DNA of 64,000 bases from NCBI RefSeq assembly GCF_000272005.1, contig NZ_AKKU01000025.1, positions 91,493 through 155,492 of the forward strand, read 5' to 3'. The position numbers and the translations under genes were made by a program. Position 1 is the first letter of the stretch. Each line of letters opens with the position of its first letter. Under the pieces are notes generated by a model. The model did not search any database and had not been told where the DNA came from. It saw only the letters and a program-made list of their open reading frames with translations. Positions 35,823-44,329 of the stretch are shown in pieces. This DNA comes from Alishewanella agri BL06 (lineage in GTDB: Bacteria; Pseudomonadota; Gammaproteobacteria; Enterobacterales; Alteromonadaceae).

Positions 35823-36797
35823 ATGCTACTAAAAAACTTTAACGTCCTGGTGTTAGATGACGTTATTCTAATGTGCGATTTTCTCTATGGCGTGGCCAAT
35901 AAAGTGCCGGGCTGCAAAGCTTTTAAAGCGCTGGATGCCAAAACCGCCAGCGAGATCCTGGAACATGAAACCATCGATTTATTAATCACCGATATAGAGC
36001 TAAAAGGGCCGAGTGGGCTCGACTTGCTGTCTCGGGTCCGCTCCGGTGCTTTTACCACCACGGCCCACGATATCCCGATTATTGTGTTCTCAGGCAATGC
36101 CTATCGGGAGCTGATTCAGCAATGTATTTTGTTTGACGTCAACGACTTTCTGGCGAAGCCGGTTTCGGCGGTGCAGCTCAGCAAAAAAATTCAACATCAT
36201 TTGCAGCATGAAAAGCTAATCCAGCCAGCTACCCATTATGCTGAAATGAAACAACGGTTGGAGGCGCCGAAAGAACCTAATGATGAAGAAGGGCAGCATC
36301 GTTTTCGGGTAGCAATAGTGCGGGAGCTGGAGCAAAAAGCCGAGCAAGAAGAGCAGGAGCTGGATGAGCAGGGTAATAAAGTCGAAAAACGCGATTTTCT
36401 GCACTGGCCAGAGGATGCGACCACTGGCTATTTTCAGCTGGATCGGCGTTTAAGAAATTTAGCCTATAACCTGAGCTGTTTTCATAATGTGTTTATCAAT
36501 AATTGCAAAACGGTAGCCATTGATGCCGAACGTAAGCGCGCCTGCGCCGCCGCTGACTATTTGATTCATATCGCTAAAACCATGCAGCAACGTGAGCAAC
36601 GCCCGGAGTTCTGGAGTATGTTACAGCAGCGACTACAAAAGCTGCAGGCGTTGATGGCGGAGCTGGCAGAAGTGAATGTAAAGCATCACAAGCAGGTGCT
36701 GGCATTACTAAAGAAGCTGGCCTATTGGTGGATGCAAACCTGTAACCGACCCTTGATTAATAAGACGGAAGCAGAAGATGAGCCAAGCCTGCACTGA
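35823..36797 (+). CDS. Response regulator with unusual helical output domain
   Basis: 324 residues. The REC domain (~5-125) has the acidic pair in VLDDVIL, phospho-acceptor Asp57 in ITDIEL, Ser in VFSGNA and Lys in LAKPVS. Residues ~130-195 are highly charged (EQKAEQEEQELDEQ) and the last ~120 are helical with no recognised DNA-binding motif. I do not recognise the output. The ATG at 35823 has AAGGA 13 bases upstream; an in-frame TTG at 35790 is less likely. It overlaps the HPt gene by 20 bases and starts the six-gene signalling cluster. Confidence 0.82.
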   Translation: MLLKNFNVLVLDDVILMCDFLYGVANKVPGCKAFKALDAKTASEILEHETIDLLITDIELKGPSGLDLLSRVRSGAFTTTAHDIPIIVFSGNAYRELIQQCILFDVNDFLAKPVSAVQLSKKIQHHLQHEKLIQPATHYAEMKQRLEAPKEPNDEEGQHRFRVAIVRELEQKAEQEEQELDEQGNKVEKRDFLHWPEDATTGYFQLDRRLRNLAYNLSCFHNVFINNCKTVAIDAERKRACAAADYLIHIAKTMQQREQRPEFWSMLQQRLQKLQALMAELAEVNVKHHKQVLALLKKLAYWWMQTCNRPLINKTEAEDEPSLH

Positions 36798-37158
36798 GCT
36801 GGCAATTCTCGATCTTGCCATCCTGATCGAGATGTACGGTGACGATAGTCGGGAGACGTTAGAGAGTGCTCTAAGCGGTTTTTTGGCAGCCGCACCGCCC
36901 TATATTCAATCGATCAAAGAAGCGAGTGCAAGACGAGATCTTCCGGCCTTGTCCGCTGCCGCCCATAGCCTGAAAGGGATCGCCGCCCTTACCGGCGCCA
37001 CGCAGTTGGCTGCACTTTGCCGGCAGCTGGAGCTGGCCGCCCGGAATGCTGACGAACACGCGCTGGCCCCGTTGTTGGTCACTTTTTCGGACTGCTGGCA
37101 ACAATTACAGCAACAGCTGCGGCAACAACTTAAGCAATTAGGAGTAGCTGGTGTTTAA
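36778..37158 (+). CDS. Free-standing HPt phosphotransfer protein
   Basis: 126 residues forming a four-helix HPt domain. The phospho-acceptor His63 lies in AAHSLKGIAALTGA. It would shuttle phosphoryl groups between the histidine kinase and the REC domains encoded around it. Its start overlaps the upstream response regulator by 20 bases and its end overlaps the next REC gene by 8, so all three are translationally coupled. Confidence 0.9.
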   Translation: MSQACTELAILDLAILIEMYGDDSRETLESALSGFLAAAPPYIQSIKEASARRDLPALSAAAHSLKGIAALTGATQLAALCRQLELAARNADEHALAPLLVTFSDCWQQLQQQLRQQLKQLGVAGV

Positions 37159-37507
37159 CGTACTCTTTGTTGATGACGAGCTGTTATTGCTGGAGGCCTA
37201 TCGCCGTATGTTGCGCCAGAGTCCTTTTCAGTGTCATACCCTGACCGACAGTGCTCAGGTAATGGATTTTTTAAGCCAGCAGTCGGTAGATATTGTCGTC
37301 GCTGATCAGTTAATGCCGGCCCTGACCGGAGGCGAGCTGTTACAGCAGTTGGTTAAAAAACATCCGGCGATTAAGCGGGTATTAATCAGTGGCAACCTTA
37401 ACTTGGTAGAGCCGGCTGCCAGGGTGGCAGCCCACAGTTTGCTGGAGAAACCCTGTAGTAAGGCAGTATTACTCTCAACATTACAGGCGTTAATGGAGCC
37501 AGCATGA
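37151..37507 (+). CDS. Single-domain response regulator (REC only)
   Basis: 118 residues: VLFVDDELLLLEAYRRML, phospho-acceptor Asp52 in VADQLMP, LISGN and EKPCSK. It has no output domain, so it acts by protein contact or as a phosphate sink or relay. The REC type resembles those of RpfG-like proteins. The start is GTG inside the end of the HPt gene, and its stop overlaps the start of the 1594-residue protein (ATGA). Confidence 0.88.
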   Translation: MFNVLFVDDELLLLEAYRRMLRQSPFQCHTLTDSAQVMDFLSQQSVDIVVADQLMPALTGGELLQQLVKKHPAIKRVLISGNLNLVEPAARVAAHSLLEKPCSKAVLLSTLQALMEPA

Positions 37508-40500
37508 GAGGATTAATGCAAAATCGGTCTGCCCGCTTTTTTGGCCCCATGCTGGGTTACAGCTTATTTTATGCCAGTACCGCAGTATTATTACTCAGCG
37601 CGTTGACGGCTATTCTCGATCAGCTATTTCATGCTGATGCCGACAACTACACCGTGATTTTACCTTTTTCTTCACTGCTGCTGTTTTCCTATTTGGTCTT
37701 ATTGCTAGTGGCGGTTATTACCAGAAAATGGCAATTGGTTGCGGTGTGCTGGCTACTGTTACTGGGTTATCTGCTGAGTCAGAGCCTGATTGCTGAGCCG
37801 ACACAGCAGTTAGAAACTCCGCCCTTACAATACCTGGCTTGGGGCTTATTACTTCTGGGTTGGCTGGGCTGGCTGGGTAAAAAGCAACGCTGGAGTGCTT
37901 ATCTGGCACTGCTGTGTCATCTGCTATTACTGATACTGGTGGTTGCCGTGATTTGGCAAGACACCGGTACCTTGTTTGGTTACGCCTTCGGTGTTTCCCC
38001 CTCTGTCGCGATGAATTCGGCTATTTTATTACTATTTGCGGCTATTGCTGGCTTAAGTGCGCGCTTTAGTGGTCGCTTTCGCTGGCAGGAACAGCGTGGT
38101 AATCCGGGCAGTTGGTTGGCACTGCTATTAGCCAGTTTTGCGGTCTTGCTCTGGCTGAATTTTATGCACCAGTTAGGGCAAGTAAAAAGAGATGTGATTG
38201 ATAACACCTTGTCCGCCTTTCAACAGCAACTAAATCAGGTTTTTAATGAGCAACAAGGCTTGATCTATCGCTTAGCCGATCGCCTGGCCAGTTCAGAAAC
38301 CCCTTACAGTGCCAAACAACTCGAGTTGGAGCTAAGCAGTTATCTGCGAGATTTTGCCTATCTCGATTATCTGGCAATCATCAATACCAACAATGAATTA
38401 CAATTATCGATTAGCGACAGTGATGAAGATCGGCGCTGGTTTGATCAATACCTAAGTGTTGCTAAGCCAGTACCCTCAGTATTAGCAAGCAACAGCCGCC
38501 GTCCGGAGGTTGGTTTTTATTATGATAGCCGGGTTGACCATACTTTTGTGCGGGCGTTGCTGCCACAGCCCAATGCCTCGGCGCTGCGTGAGGTAGTGGC
38601 CAGTCTGAATTTTCGTGACGTGATCACCAAACTATTGCCGGTGATGGTCGCACCGGGCTACGCGGTGCAGGTGGCGTATCAGGACTTGCCCGAGCCGTTA
38701 ATCGACCAGCGTCAGGCTGAGCGGCAATATTTTTTACTCGGCGAATATCCGGTAGTGTTATTCGGCGACTTAGAATGGCGGTTGCAGCTTTATCGTGATC
38801 TAGACAGTGAACTGGATTTTGTGCGGCAGATTGCCGAAGTCGTGCTGCTGGCCGGTTGGCTGGTGGTGGTGCTGGCCCTGCTCAGTCAACAGTATCAGCG
38901 TTTATTGCAACGCCAGCAAAGCCGTTTATTAACGTCAAACCGTCGCACTCAGCATAGTCTTGGCATCCAACGCCGTTTGCAGTTACAGCATCAACAGATT
39001 ATGGATAACTCCGGCGATATTCTCTGTATGGTCGACCAGCAAGGTCACTTTCTGGAGTTAAGTCGATCCTGTGAGTGGGTGTTGGGGTATACCCCAGCAG
39101 AGCTGACCGGCCGCGCCTTTATGGATTTTGTGCATCCCGACGATCATGTGCTTACCGAGCAGGAAGCCAACAATATTATCAATGGCCAGCGTACCGAGTA
39201 TTTCCGTAATCGTTATCTGCGTAAAGATGGCAAAATTGTCTACCTGATGTGGTCGGCGCGTTATGTGCCCAGTCTTGGCATTATGTACGCGGTGGCGCGG
39301 GATGTTACCGGACTGGTAAAAGCAGAGCAGTTGCAGCAAGCCCAACAGCAAGTCCTGCGGTTAATCTCTAATGAACAACCGCTGGCAGAGATTATCCAAC
39401 AGATTTGTTTGCTGGCGGAGCGGCAAAATCCTGTTTTTCGGGCCAGCATGATGCTTAAAGTCGGGGAGCAGTTAGAAATGATTGCGGCACCGTCGTTTAG
39501 CGAAGCCTACCGCGAATTTTTTGCCACCTTACCGATTGCCGACAACACCGGGTCTTGCGGTACTGCGGCCTTTCAAAAGAGTCTGGTCATTGTCGAAAAT
39601 ATCGCTACCGATCCCAAATGGCAGCGCGGTGCTGCGGTAGCACTGGCCGAGCAGGTAAAGGCATGTTGGGCCATTCCGATGGTCTCACTACAGGATGAGG
39701 TGCTGGGCACCTTTGCCGTCTATTGTACGGAAGCCAGAGCGCCGTCGGGTGAGGAGTTGGAGTTATTGCTCAGCTGTAGCCGTTTTGCGGCGATGGCGAT
39801 TGAGCGCGCCCAGCAAAAGCGGCTACTGACTGAGAGTGAGCAGCGTTTTCGCTCGTTGTATCAATATAATCCAGACCCGGTCTATGTGTTGAGCGAGAGC
39901 GGATTCTTTAGTCAGATTAATGCTGCCGGTTGCCGGTTGCTAGAGTGGACTGAGGCGGAGCTGAAGCAAATGCATTTTAGCCGGGTAATTTTACCGGAGC
40001 AGTTGTCGGAAGTGGCCGGCTATTTCGCCCGGGCGTTGGCGGGTGAAGCGGTAAGCTTTGAAGCCAGTATTCTGAATCACAGCGGCCAGCAGCTGGAATT
40101 ACAGATCACCATCGTACCAACCCATATTGATGGCCGGATTGCCGGGGTGATTGGCATGGCCAAGGACGTGACGCAGCGACTACAAACCGAGAAGCAATTA
40201 CGGTTATATAAGCGGGCGGTGGATGCCAGCTCCAGCGGCGTAGTGATTGCAGACATTACCTGGCCGGATATGCCGGTAACCTACGTTAATTATGCCTTTG
40301 AGCGCCTGACCGGTTATAGCAGTGATGAGGCCATTGGTCACAACTGCCGTTTCTTGCAAGGCACTGAGCGTGATGAATTAGCCATTAAACAAATTCGCCA
40401 TGCGATAGCCGCACGCCAGGAATGCAGTGTAGTACTAAAAAACTACCGTAAAGATGGCAGTATTTTCTGGAATAACCTGTTCCTGGCGCCTGTGCCGGAT

Positions 40501-42288
40501 GAGCAAGGGGTCATCACGCACTATATTGGCATTCAAACCGATATTACCGCGCAAAAAAATTATGAGCAGGAACTTGCCTATAATGCCTCCTACGATTTAC
40601 TGACTGGTTTGCCCAATCGCAGTCTGCTTAAAGATCGTCTGACCCAAAGTTGTAAAATCAGTGCCCGGCATCAGGAAAAGGTGGCAGTGCTGTTTATTGA
40701 TTTAGATGGCTTTAAACTGATTAACGATAGTAAAGGCCACGCCGTAGGCGATGAGGTGTTACGGCAAATCAGTTATCGTTTAAAGGCCGAACTGCGCGCT
40801 GGTGATACGCTGGCGCGGTTGGGTGGTGATGAATTTGTATTAATGGTTCCTGATCTGCGGGAAACTGAGGCCTTAAATGCCTTAGCGCAGCACTTACTGA
40901 CTATTATCGCACGGCCGATCCTCGTCGAGGAACAGGAATTACAAATCACTGCCAGTATTGGTATCAGCCTGACCGATAATGCCTTTGACGAACCCATGCA
41001 GCTGGTGCAACAGGCCGACCTAGCGATGTATCAGGCTAAATTGCAAGGCCGTAATAACTATCAGTGGTATCAGGCGGAAATGGAAACCAGTCTGAACAAG
41101 CGCCTGAATTTACGCGCTATGTTGAAAAAGGCGGTCGCTAATCAGGAGTTTGTACTGTATTACCAACCGCAGGTTGAAGCGGGTAGCGGCCGCTTAATTG
41201 GTTTAGAAGCCCTGCTGCGTTGGCCACACCCAGAGCATGGCATGATAGGTCCGGATGAATTTATTCCGGTGGCTGAAGAAACCGGACTAATAGTGGAGAT
41301 CGGGCAGTGGGTGATTGAGCAAGCGGCGGCCTTTAATGCGTCATTGCAACAACGTGGTATTGCGCATCTGGTGATGGCGGTGAATCTGTCCTCACTGCAA
41401 TTCCAGCGCCCTGGCTTTGTCGAACAGTTACAGCAAACACTGCAACAGCAGCAGTTGGCACCGCGTTGGTTTGAGCTAGAGTTAACCGAGTCATTGTTAC
41501 TACAAAATATTGAGCAGGTGGTGACCAAGTTACAGCAACTAAAGAAACTGGCGGTAAGTATTGCCATTGACGACTTTGGTACCGGCTATTCCAGCCTCAG
41601 TTATCTAAAACGGTTACCGATTAATAAACTGAAGATTGACCGCAGCTTTATCCGTGAGTTAGTGACTGATCAGCGCGATGCCGCCATCAGCCGCGCCATT
41701 ATTGCAATGGCGCATCAGCTCGGGGTCAGGGTAGTAGCGGAAGGCGTTGAAACCGAAGCCCAGGCCAGCTTCCTGGCCAAAAGTTTATGCGACGAGTTAC
41801 AAGGCTACTACTTTGCCCGGCCAATGCCGGGGGCACAGCTGGAGCAGTTTCTGATCCGCTATGCCCCGGTGAGTCATAATACTGCGGCAACACAGCAAAC
41901 CTTGTTGCTGGTTGATGATGAAGAAAATATTTTGCACTCGCTAAAACGGTTGCTGCGCAAAGAGCCGTATCAGGTACTCAGTTGCAGCAGTGCCGCAGAA
42001 GCCCTGGAATTGCTGGCAATACATCAGGTGCAGGTGATTATTTCGGACCAGCGGATGCCGGAGATGAATGGCACTGAGTTTTTAAGCCGGGTCAAAGAAA
42101 TGTATCCGGATACCGTGCGGATCGTGCTGTCTGGTTATACTGATTTACGTTCGGTTACCGAAGCAATTAACCGCGGTGCTATCTATAAGTTTATGACCAA
42201 ACCCTGGCAGGATGATGAGTTAAAAACGGAGATTGCTGCGGCGTTCCGGCGCTATCGCGAGCAGCATCTGCAGAGTGCTGGCGAGTAA
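37504..42288 (+). CDS. Giant membrane sensor: 7TM-like/periplasmic sensor-PAS-GAF-PAS-LOV-GGDEF-EAL-REC
   Basis: 1594 residues. Several membrane segments fill ~15-220, then a periplasmic domain (~235-440) and a last helix (~442-465). The cytoplasmic part reads PAS (~495-605), GAF (~612-775), PAS (~780-895), a LOV-type PAS (~900-1015), GGDEF (~1020-1190), EAL (~1205-1455) and REC (~1463-1585). The LOV domain has GHNCRFLQG with photoactive Cys948, plus the flavin-contact residues in NYRKDGSIFWNN and GIQTD. GGDEF is intact at 1107-1111 with an RAGD inhibitory site; EAL keeps E1235 in LEALLRW and DDFGTGYSS. The REC acceptor is Asp1515. Predicted to turn light, membrane and phosphorelay signals into c-di-GMP changes. 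Confidence 0.92.
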   Translation: MRGLMQNRSARFFGPMLGYSLFYASTAVLLLSALTAILDQLFHADADNYTVILPFSSLLLFSYLVLLLVAVITRKWQLVAVCWLLLLGYLLSQSLIAEPTQQLETPPLQYLAWGLLLLGWLGWLGKKQRWSAYLALLCHLLLLILVVAVIWQDTGTLFGYAFGVSPSVAMNSAILLLFAAIAGLSARFSGRFRWQEQRGNPGSWLALLLASFAVLLWLNFMHQLGQVKRDVIDNTLSAFQQQLNQVFNEQQGLIYRLADRLASSETPYSAKQLELELSSYLRDFAYLDYLAIINTNNELQLSISDSDEDRRWFDQYLSVAKPVPSVLASNSRRPEVGFYYDSRVDHTFVRALLPQPNASALREVVASLNFRDVITKLLPVMVAPGYAVQVAYQDLPEPLIDQRQAERQYFLLGEYPVVLFGDLEWRLQLYRDLDSELDFVRQIAEVVLLAGWLVVVLALLSQQYQRLLQRQQSRLLTSNRRTQHSLGIQRRLQLQHQQIMDNSGDILCMVDQQGHFLELSRSCEWVLGYTPAELTGRAFMDFVHPDDHVLTEQEANNIINGQRTEYFRNRYLRKDGKIVYLMWSARYVPSLGIMYAVARDVTGLVKAEQLQQAQQQVLRLISNEQPLAEIIQQICLLAERQNPVFRASMMLKVGEQLEMIAAPSFSEAYREFFATLPIADNTGSCGTAAFQKSLVIVENIATDPKWQRGAAVALAEQVKACWAIPMVSLQDEVLGTFAVYCTEARAPSGEELELLLSCSRFAAMAIERAQQKRLLTESEQRFRSLYQYNPDPVYVLSESGFFSQINAAGCRLLEWTEAELKQMHFSRVILPEQLSEVAGYFARALAGEAVSFEASILNHSGQQLELQITIVPTHIDGRIAGVIGMAKDVTQRLQTEKQLRLYKRAVDASSSGVVIADITWPDMPVTYVNYAFERLTGYSSDEAIGHNCRFLQGTERDELAIKQIRHAIAARQECSVVLKNYRKDGSIFWNNLFLAPVPDEQGVITHYIGIQTDITAQKNYEQELAYNASYDLLTGLPNRSLLKDRLTQSCKISARHQEKVAVLFIDLDGFKLINDSKGHAVGDEVLRQISYRLKAELRAGDTLARLGGDEFVLMVPDLRETEALNALAQHLLTIIARPILVEEQELQITASIGISLTDNAFDEPMQLVQQADLAMYQAKLQGRNNYQWYQAEMETSLNKRLNLRAMLKKAVANQEFVLYYQPQVEAGSGRLIGLEALLRWPHPEHGMIGPDEFIPVAEETGLIVEIGQWVIEQAAAFNASLQQRGIAHLVMAVNLSSLQFQRPGFVEQLQQTLQQQQLAPRWFELELTESLLLQNIEQVVTKLQQLKKLAVSIAIDDFGTGYSSLSYLKRLPINKLKIDRSFIRELVTDQRDAAISRAIIAMAHQLGVRVVAEGVETEAQASFLAKSLCDELQGYYFARPMPGAQLEQFLIRYAPVSHNTAATQQTLLLVDDEENILHSLKRLLRKEPYQVLSCSSAAEALELLAIHQVQVIISDQRMPEMNGTEFLSRVKEMYPDTVRIVLSGYTDLRSVTEAINRGAIYKFMTKPWQDDELKTEIAAAFRRYREQHLQSAGE

Positions 42289-42301
42289 CGGAGCAGACAA
42301 G

Positions 42302-43126
42302 GTGGCAGATCAGGACATCAGGGTATTAAAGCAGCAGCTGGCTGAGCTTACCGAGCAATTAGTACGCTCAGAAAAATTGGCCTCAATTGGCCAGCTGGCG
42401 GCAGGCGTCGCGCATGAAATTAATAATCCTATCGGCTATGTCGCGTCTAATCTGGCAGTACTAAAAGACTATACCAATAGCCTGACGCTGTTGGTGCAGC
42501 GCTTAAGCGAGCAGCTACCGCCGGCGCAAAGTCAGTTGCTAAAAAGCCAGTTTGACTTTGATTATATCTGCGAGGATTTACCCAATTTATTGCAGCAATC
42601 TGAGCAGGGCTTGCAACGGGTGATTGAAATTATCCGCGATTTAAAAGACTTTTCGCATATCGATCAGGCCGAGTTTGTCATGGCCGATCTGCAGCAGGGG
42701 ATCCTGAGCACCCTGAATATTGTTGCCAATGAAATTAAATATAAAGCTGAAGTGGTGAAGCAGTTTGCCGAATTGCCGCCGGTATTTTGTATTCCGTCGC
42801 AGCTGAATCAGGTATTGCTGAATTTACTGGTGAATGCCGCCCAGGCAATTGTCGATCGTGGCATTATTACCATCAGTACCGGCTGCGACGCGCAGTGGGT
42901 GTGGTTTAGTGTTGCCGATACCGGACCGGGCATAGCAGCAGAGCAATTAGAGCAAATCTTTCAGCCTTTTTATACCACCAAGCCAAAAGGTCAGGGCACT
43001 GGCCTCGGCTTGGCGTTATCGCGCAGCATTGTGGAAAAACATAAAGGGTTATTAGAGGTACAGAGTACGCCTGGCGTTGGCAGCTGTTTTACCGTCAAGA
43101 TCCCACGTACTGTTACAAGTCCATAA
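42302..43126 (+). CDS. Soluble histidine kinase with N-terminal coiled coil
   Basis: 274 residues, no membrane segment. A short coiled coil (~8-30) leads to the H-box GVAHEINNPIGYVASNL with His38. The HATPase domain shows LNLLVNAAQA (N), DTGPG (G1), FYTTKPKGQGTGLGL (F/G2). With no sensor of its own, it probably takes signals from partner proteins. The start is GTG 42302 with GGAG 8 bases upstream, 13 bases after the giant sensor. It is the likely phosphodonor for the HPt and REC proteins of the cluster. Confidence 0.9.
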   Translation: MADQDIRVLKQQLAELTEQLVRSEKLASIGQLAAGVAHEINNPIGYVASNLAVLKDYTNSLTLLVQRLSEQLPPAQSQLLKSQFDFDYICEDLPNLLQQSEQGLQRVIEIIRDLKDFSHIDQAEFVMADLQQGILSTLNIVANEIKYKAEVVKQFAELPPVFCIPSQLNQVLLNLLVNAAQAIVDRGIITISTGCDAQWVWFSVADTGPGIAAEQLEQIFQPFYTTKPKGQGTGLGLALSRSIVEKHKGLLEVQSTPGVGSCFTVKIPRTVTSP

Positions 43127-43216
43127 GCTTGCCACTTTTCTACCTCTTTAGTAGTAAAAAAGACGACTCTGAACTAAGTTTGTTTAGACTTTAATCGTTT
43201 AGGGGAAACATCAAGG

Positions 43217-43720
43217 ATGAACCTGTGTATACAAACGGAAACGCTATCCTGGTTAACGTTAGGTCCACAAAAAAATACATCAGAGCTCTGGCCGGCCCGG
43301 GCCAGTTTAATCTTATTTAGCCCAGACCGCTTAGATCAGGCGCACCACTTCAATGAACTACCTATTTCGGGGCTGATTACTGAGCGCTTTCAGCAGTTTT
43401 TACAACAGCAGCTGGAGGTAGGAGAGAAGTTGCTGTTTAACCCGGATCAGGAAGAATGGTTAGTGATCACCTTGCGGCCACTCGCTGCAGCCAGAGAATT
43501 TGCCGAGCAGTTGCGCTGGCAGTTAGCTGATTCGGAATTGCTTTCTATTCAAAGCCGGGCATTGACGTGCAGCTTTGCGGTGAGTTTTTACGAGCAGCTG
43601 TCACAGGTGCAATTGGCGCTGGAGGAGCTGCAGGCCTTACTGTTGCAGGCTAAACTGATGGGGCCTGATTCGTTGTTGTGTAGCTTTCGCCAACCTGCTT
43701 ACAGGCCGTCTAAACGTTAG
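43217..43720 (+). CDS. Small degenerate GGDEF-like protein
   Basis: 167 residues. The C-terminal third resembles the end of a GGDEF domain: CSFAVSFYEQLSQVQ takes the place of the usual T-x-SIG-V strand, and LQALLLQAKLMGPDSL resembles the terminal AD-AL-xAK-xGRN helix. The catalytic GGDEF motif and the nucleotide-binding residues are absent, so no enzyme activity is expected. It may be a decoy or adaptor. Lying 90 bases after the kinase gene, it may have its own promoter. Confidence 0.55.
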   Translation: MNLCIQTETLSWLTLGPQKNTSELWPARASLILFSPDRLDQAHHFNELPISGLITERFQQFLQQQLEVGEKLLFNPDQEEWLVITLRPLAAAREFAEQLRWQLADSELLSIQSRALTCSFAVSFYEQLSQVQLALEELQALLLQAKLMGPDSLLCSFRQPAYRPSKR

Positions 43721-43747
43721 GCTAACCGGCACAGAGCAGAACGAGCC

Positions 43748-44152
43748 CTAATAGAGCGCGACCAGCTCGCCGTTTTTGTCAAAGGTCAGAAAGTCGGCAA
43801 TCATGCCGCCCTGAATTTTTTGCATCATCATTTGCAGTGGTTGCACCGCTTCATCACTATTCGGTGGAAAACCACCACGGCCGCCTAAAGCTGAAACAAA
43901 AGCAATATCCCAATTAAAGCCGGTATGCCTGGATTCTTCGACGAGTTGCTGAAAGTTCGCTACATCCTGCGGTAGTTTATCGACACATAACACGGGTTCC
44001 AGTGCACCACCCTGTCCTTGCTCAAAATGCTGCTTTTGGTTTTCGGTATAGCCGTTGGGGAGTTCTGCTCTGGCAAACACAAACAACAAGCGCTGCGGTT
44101 CTGTTTGTGCTTGGGCGGCTTGGATTAGATCCTGATAACTTTCAATATTCAT
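43748..44152 (-). CDS. Conserved hypothetical protein, ~134 residues
   Basis: Soluble, acidic protein with SYQDLIQAAQAQTEPQRLL, a Tyr/Asn-rich middle, and DIAFVSALGGRGGFPPNSDE followed by MMMQKIQGGMI. From memory, relatives are often labelled ribonucleotide reductase alpha subunit in databases; nothing in this sequence supports that. Function unknown. It is convergent with the preceding gene and divergent from the nitrate chemoreceptor. Confidence 0.7.
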   Translation of the reverse strand: MNIESYQDLIQAAQAQTEPQRLLFVFARAELPNGYTENQKQHFEQGQGGALEPVLCVDKLPQDVANFQQLVEESRHTGFNWDIAFVSALGGRGGFPPNSDEAVQPLQMMMQKIQGGMIADFLTFDKNGELVALY

Positions 44153-44239
44153 CGCAATAACCTGCAGTACGCTGGGAAATTTCGTCCTATGCTAACAACA
44201 ACGGAGCGTAACGACTATCCGGCAAAGGTGAGTCTGGGT

Positions 44240-44255
44240 TACCTCTGAGGGGGTA
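44240..44255. promoter_or_regulatory. NarL-type 7-2-7 heptamer pair before the nitrate chemoreceptor
   Basis: TACCTCTGAGGGGGTA: the first heptamer matches TACYNMT exactly, and the inverted second one (TACCCCC) misses only the last base. It lies 74 bases before the NIT-MCP start; a TATACT (-10-like) follows at about 44294. Confidence 0.55.
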
Positions 44256-44329
44256 GCCTATTTTGCGCTTAAGGCTTTAGGGTCAAATTAACCTATACTG
44301 CGTAGGTGTTTTTTACCTAAGAGGCCACT

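Noticed and set aside
43748-44152. Annotation as ribonucleotide reductase alpha subunit
   Set aside because: At 134 residues it has no catalytic barrel, radical or cysteine motifs; the name used for relatives is unsupported.
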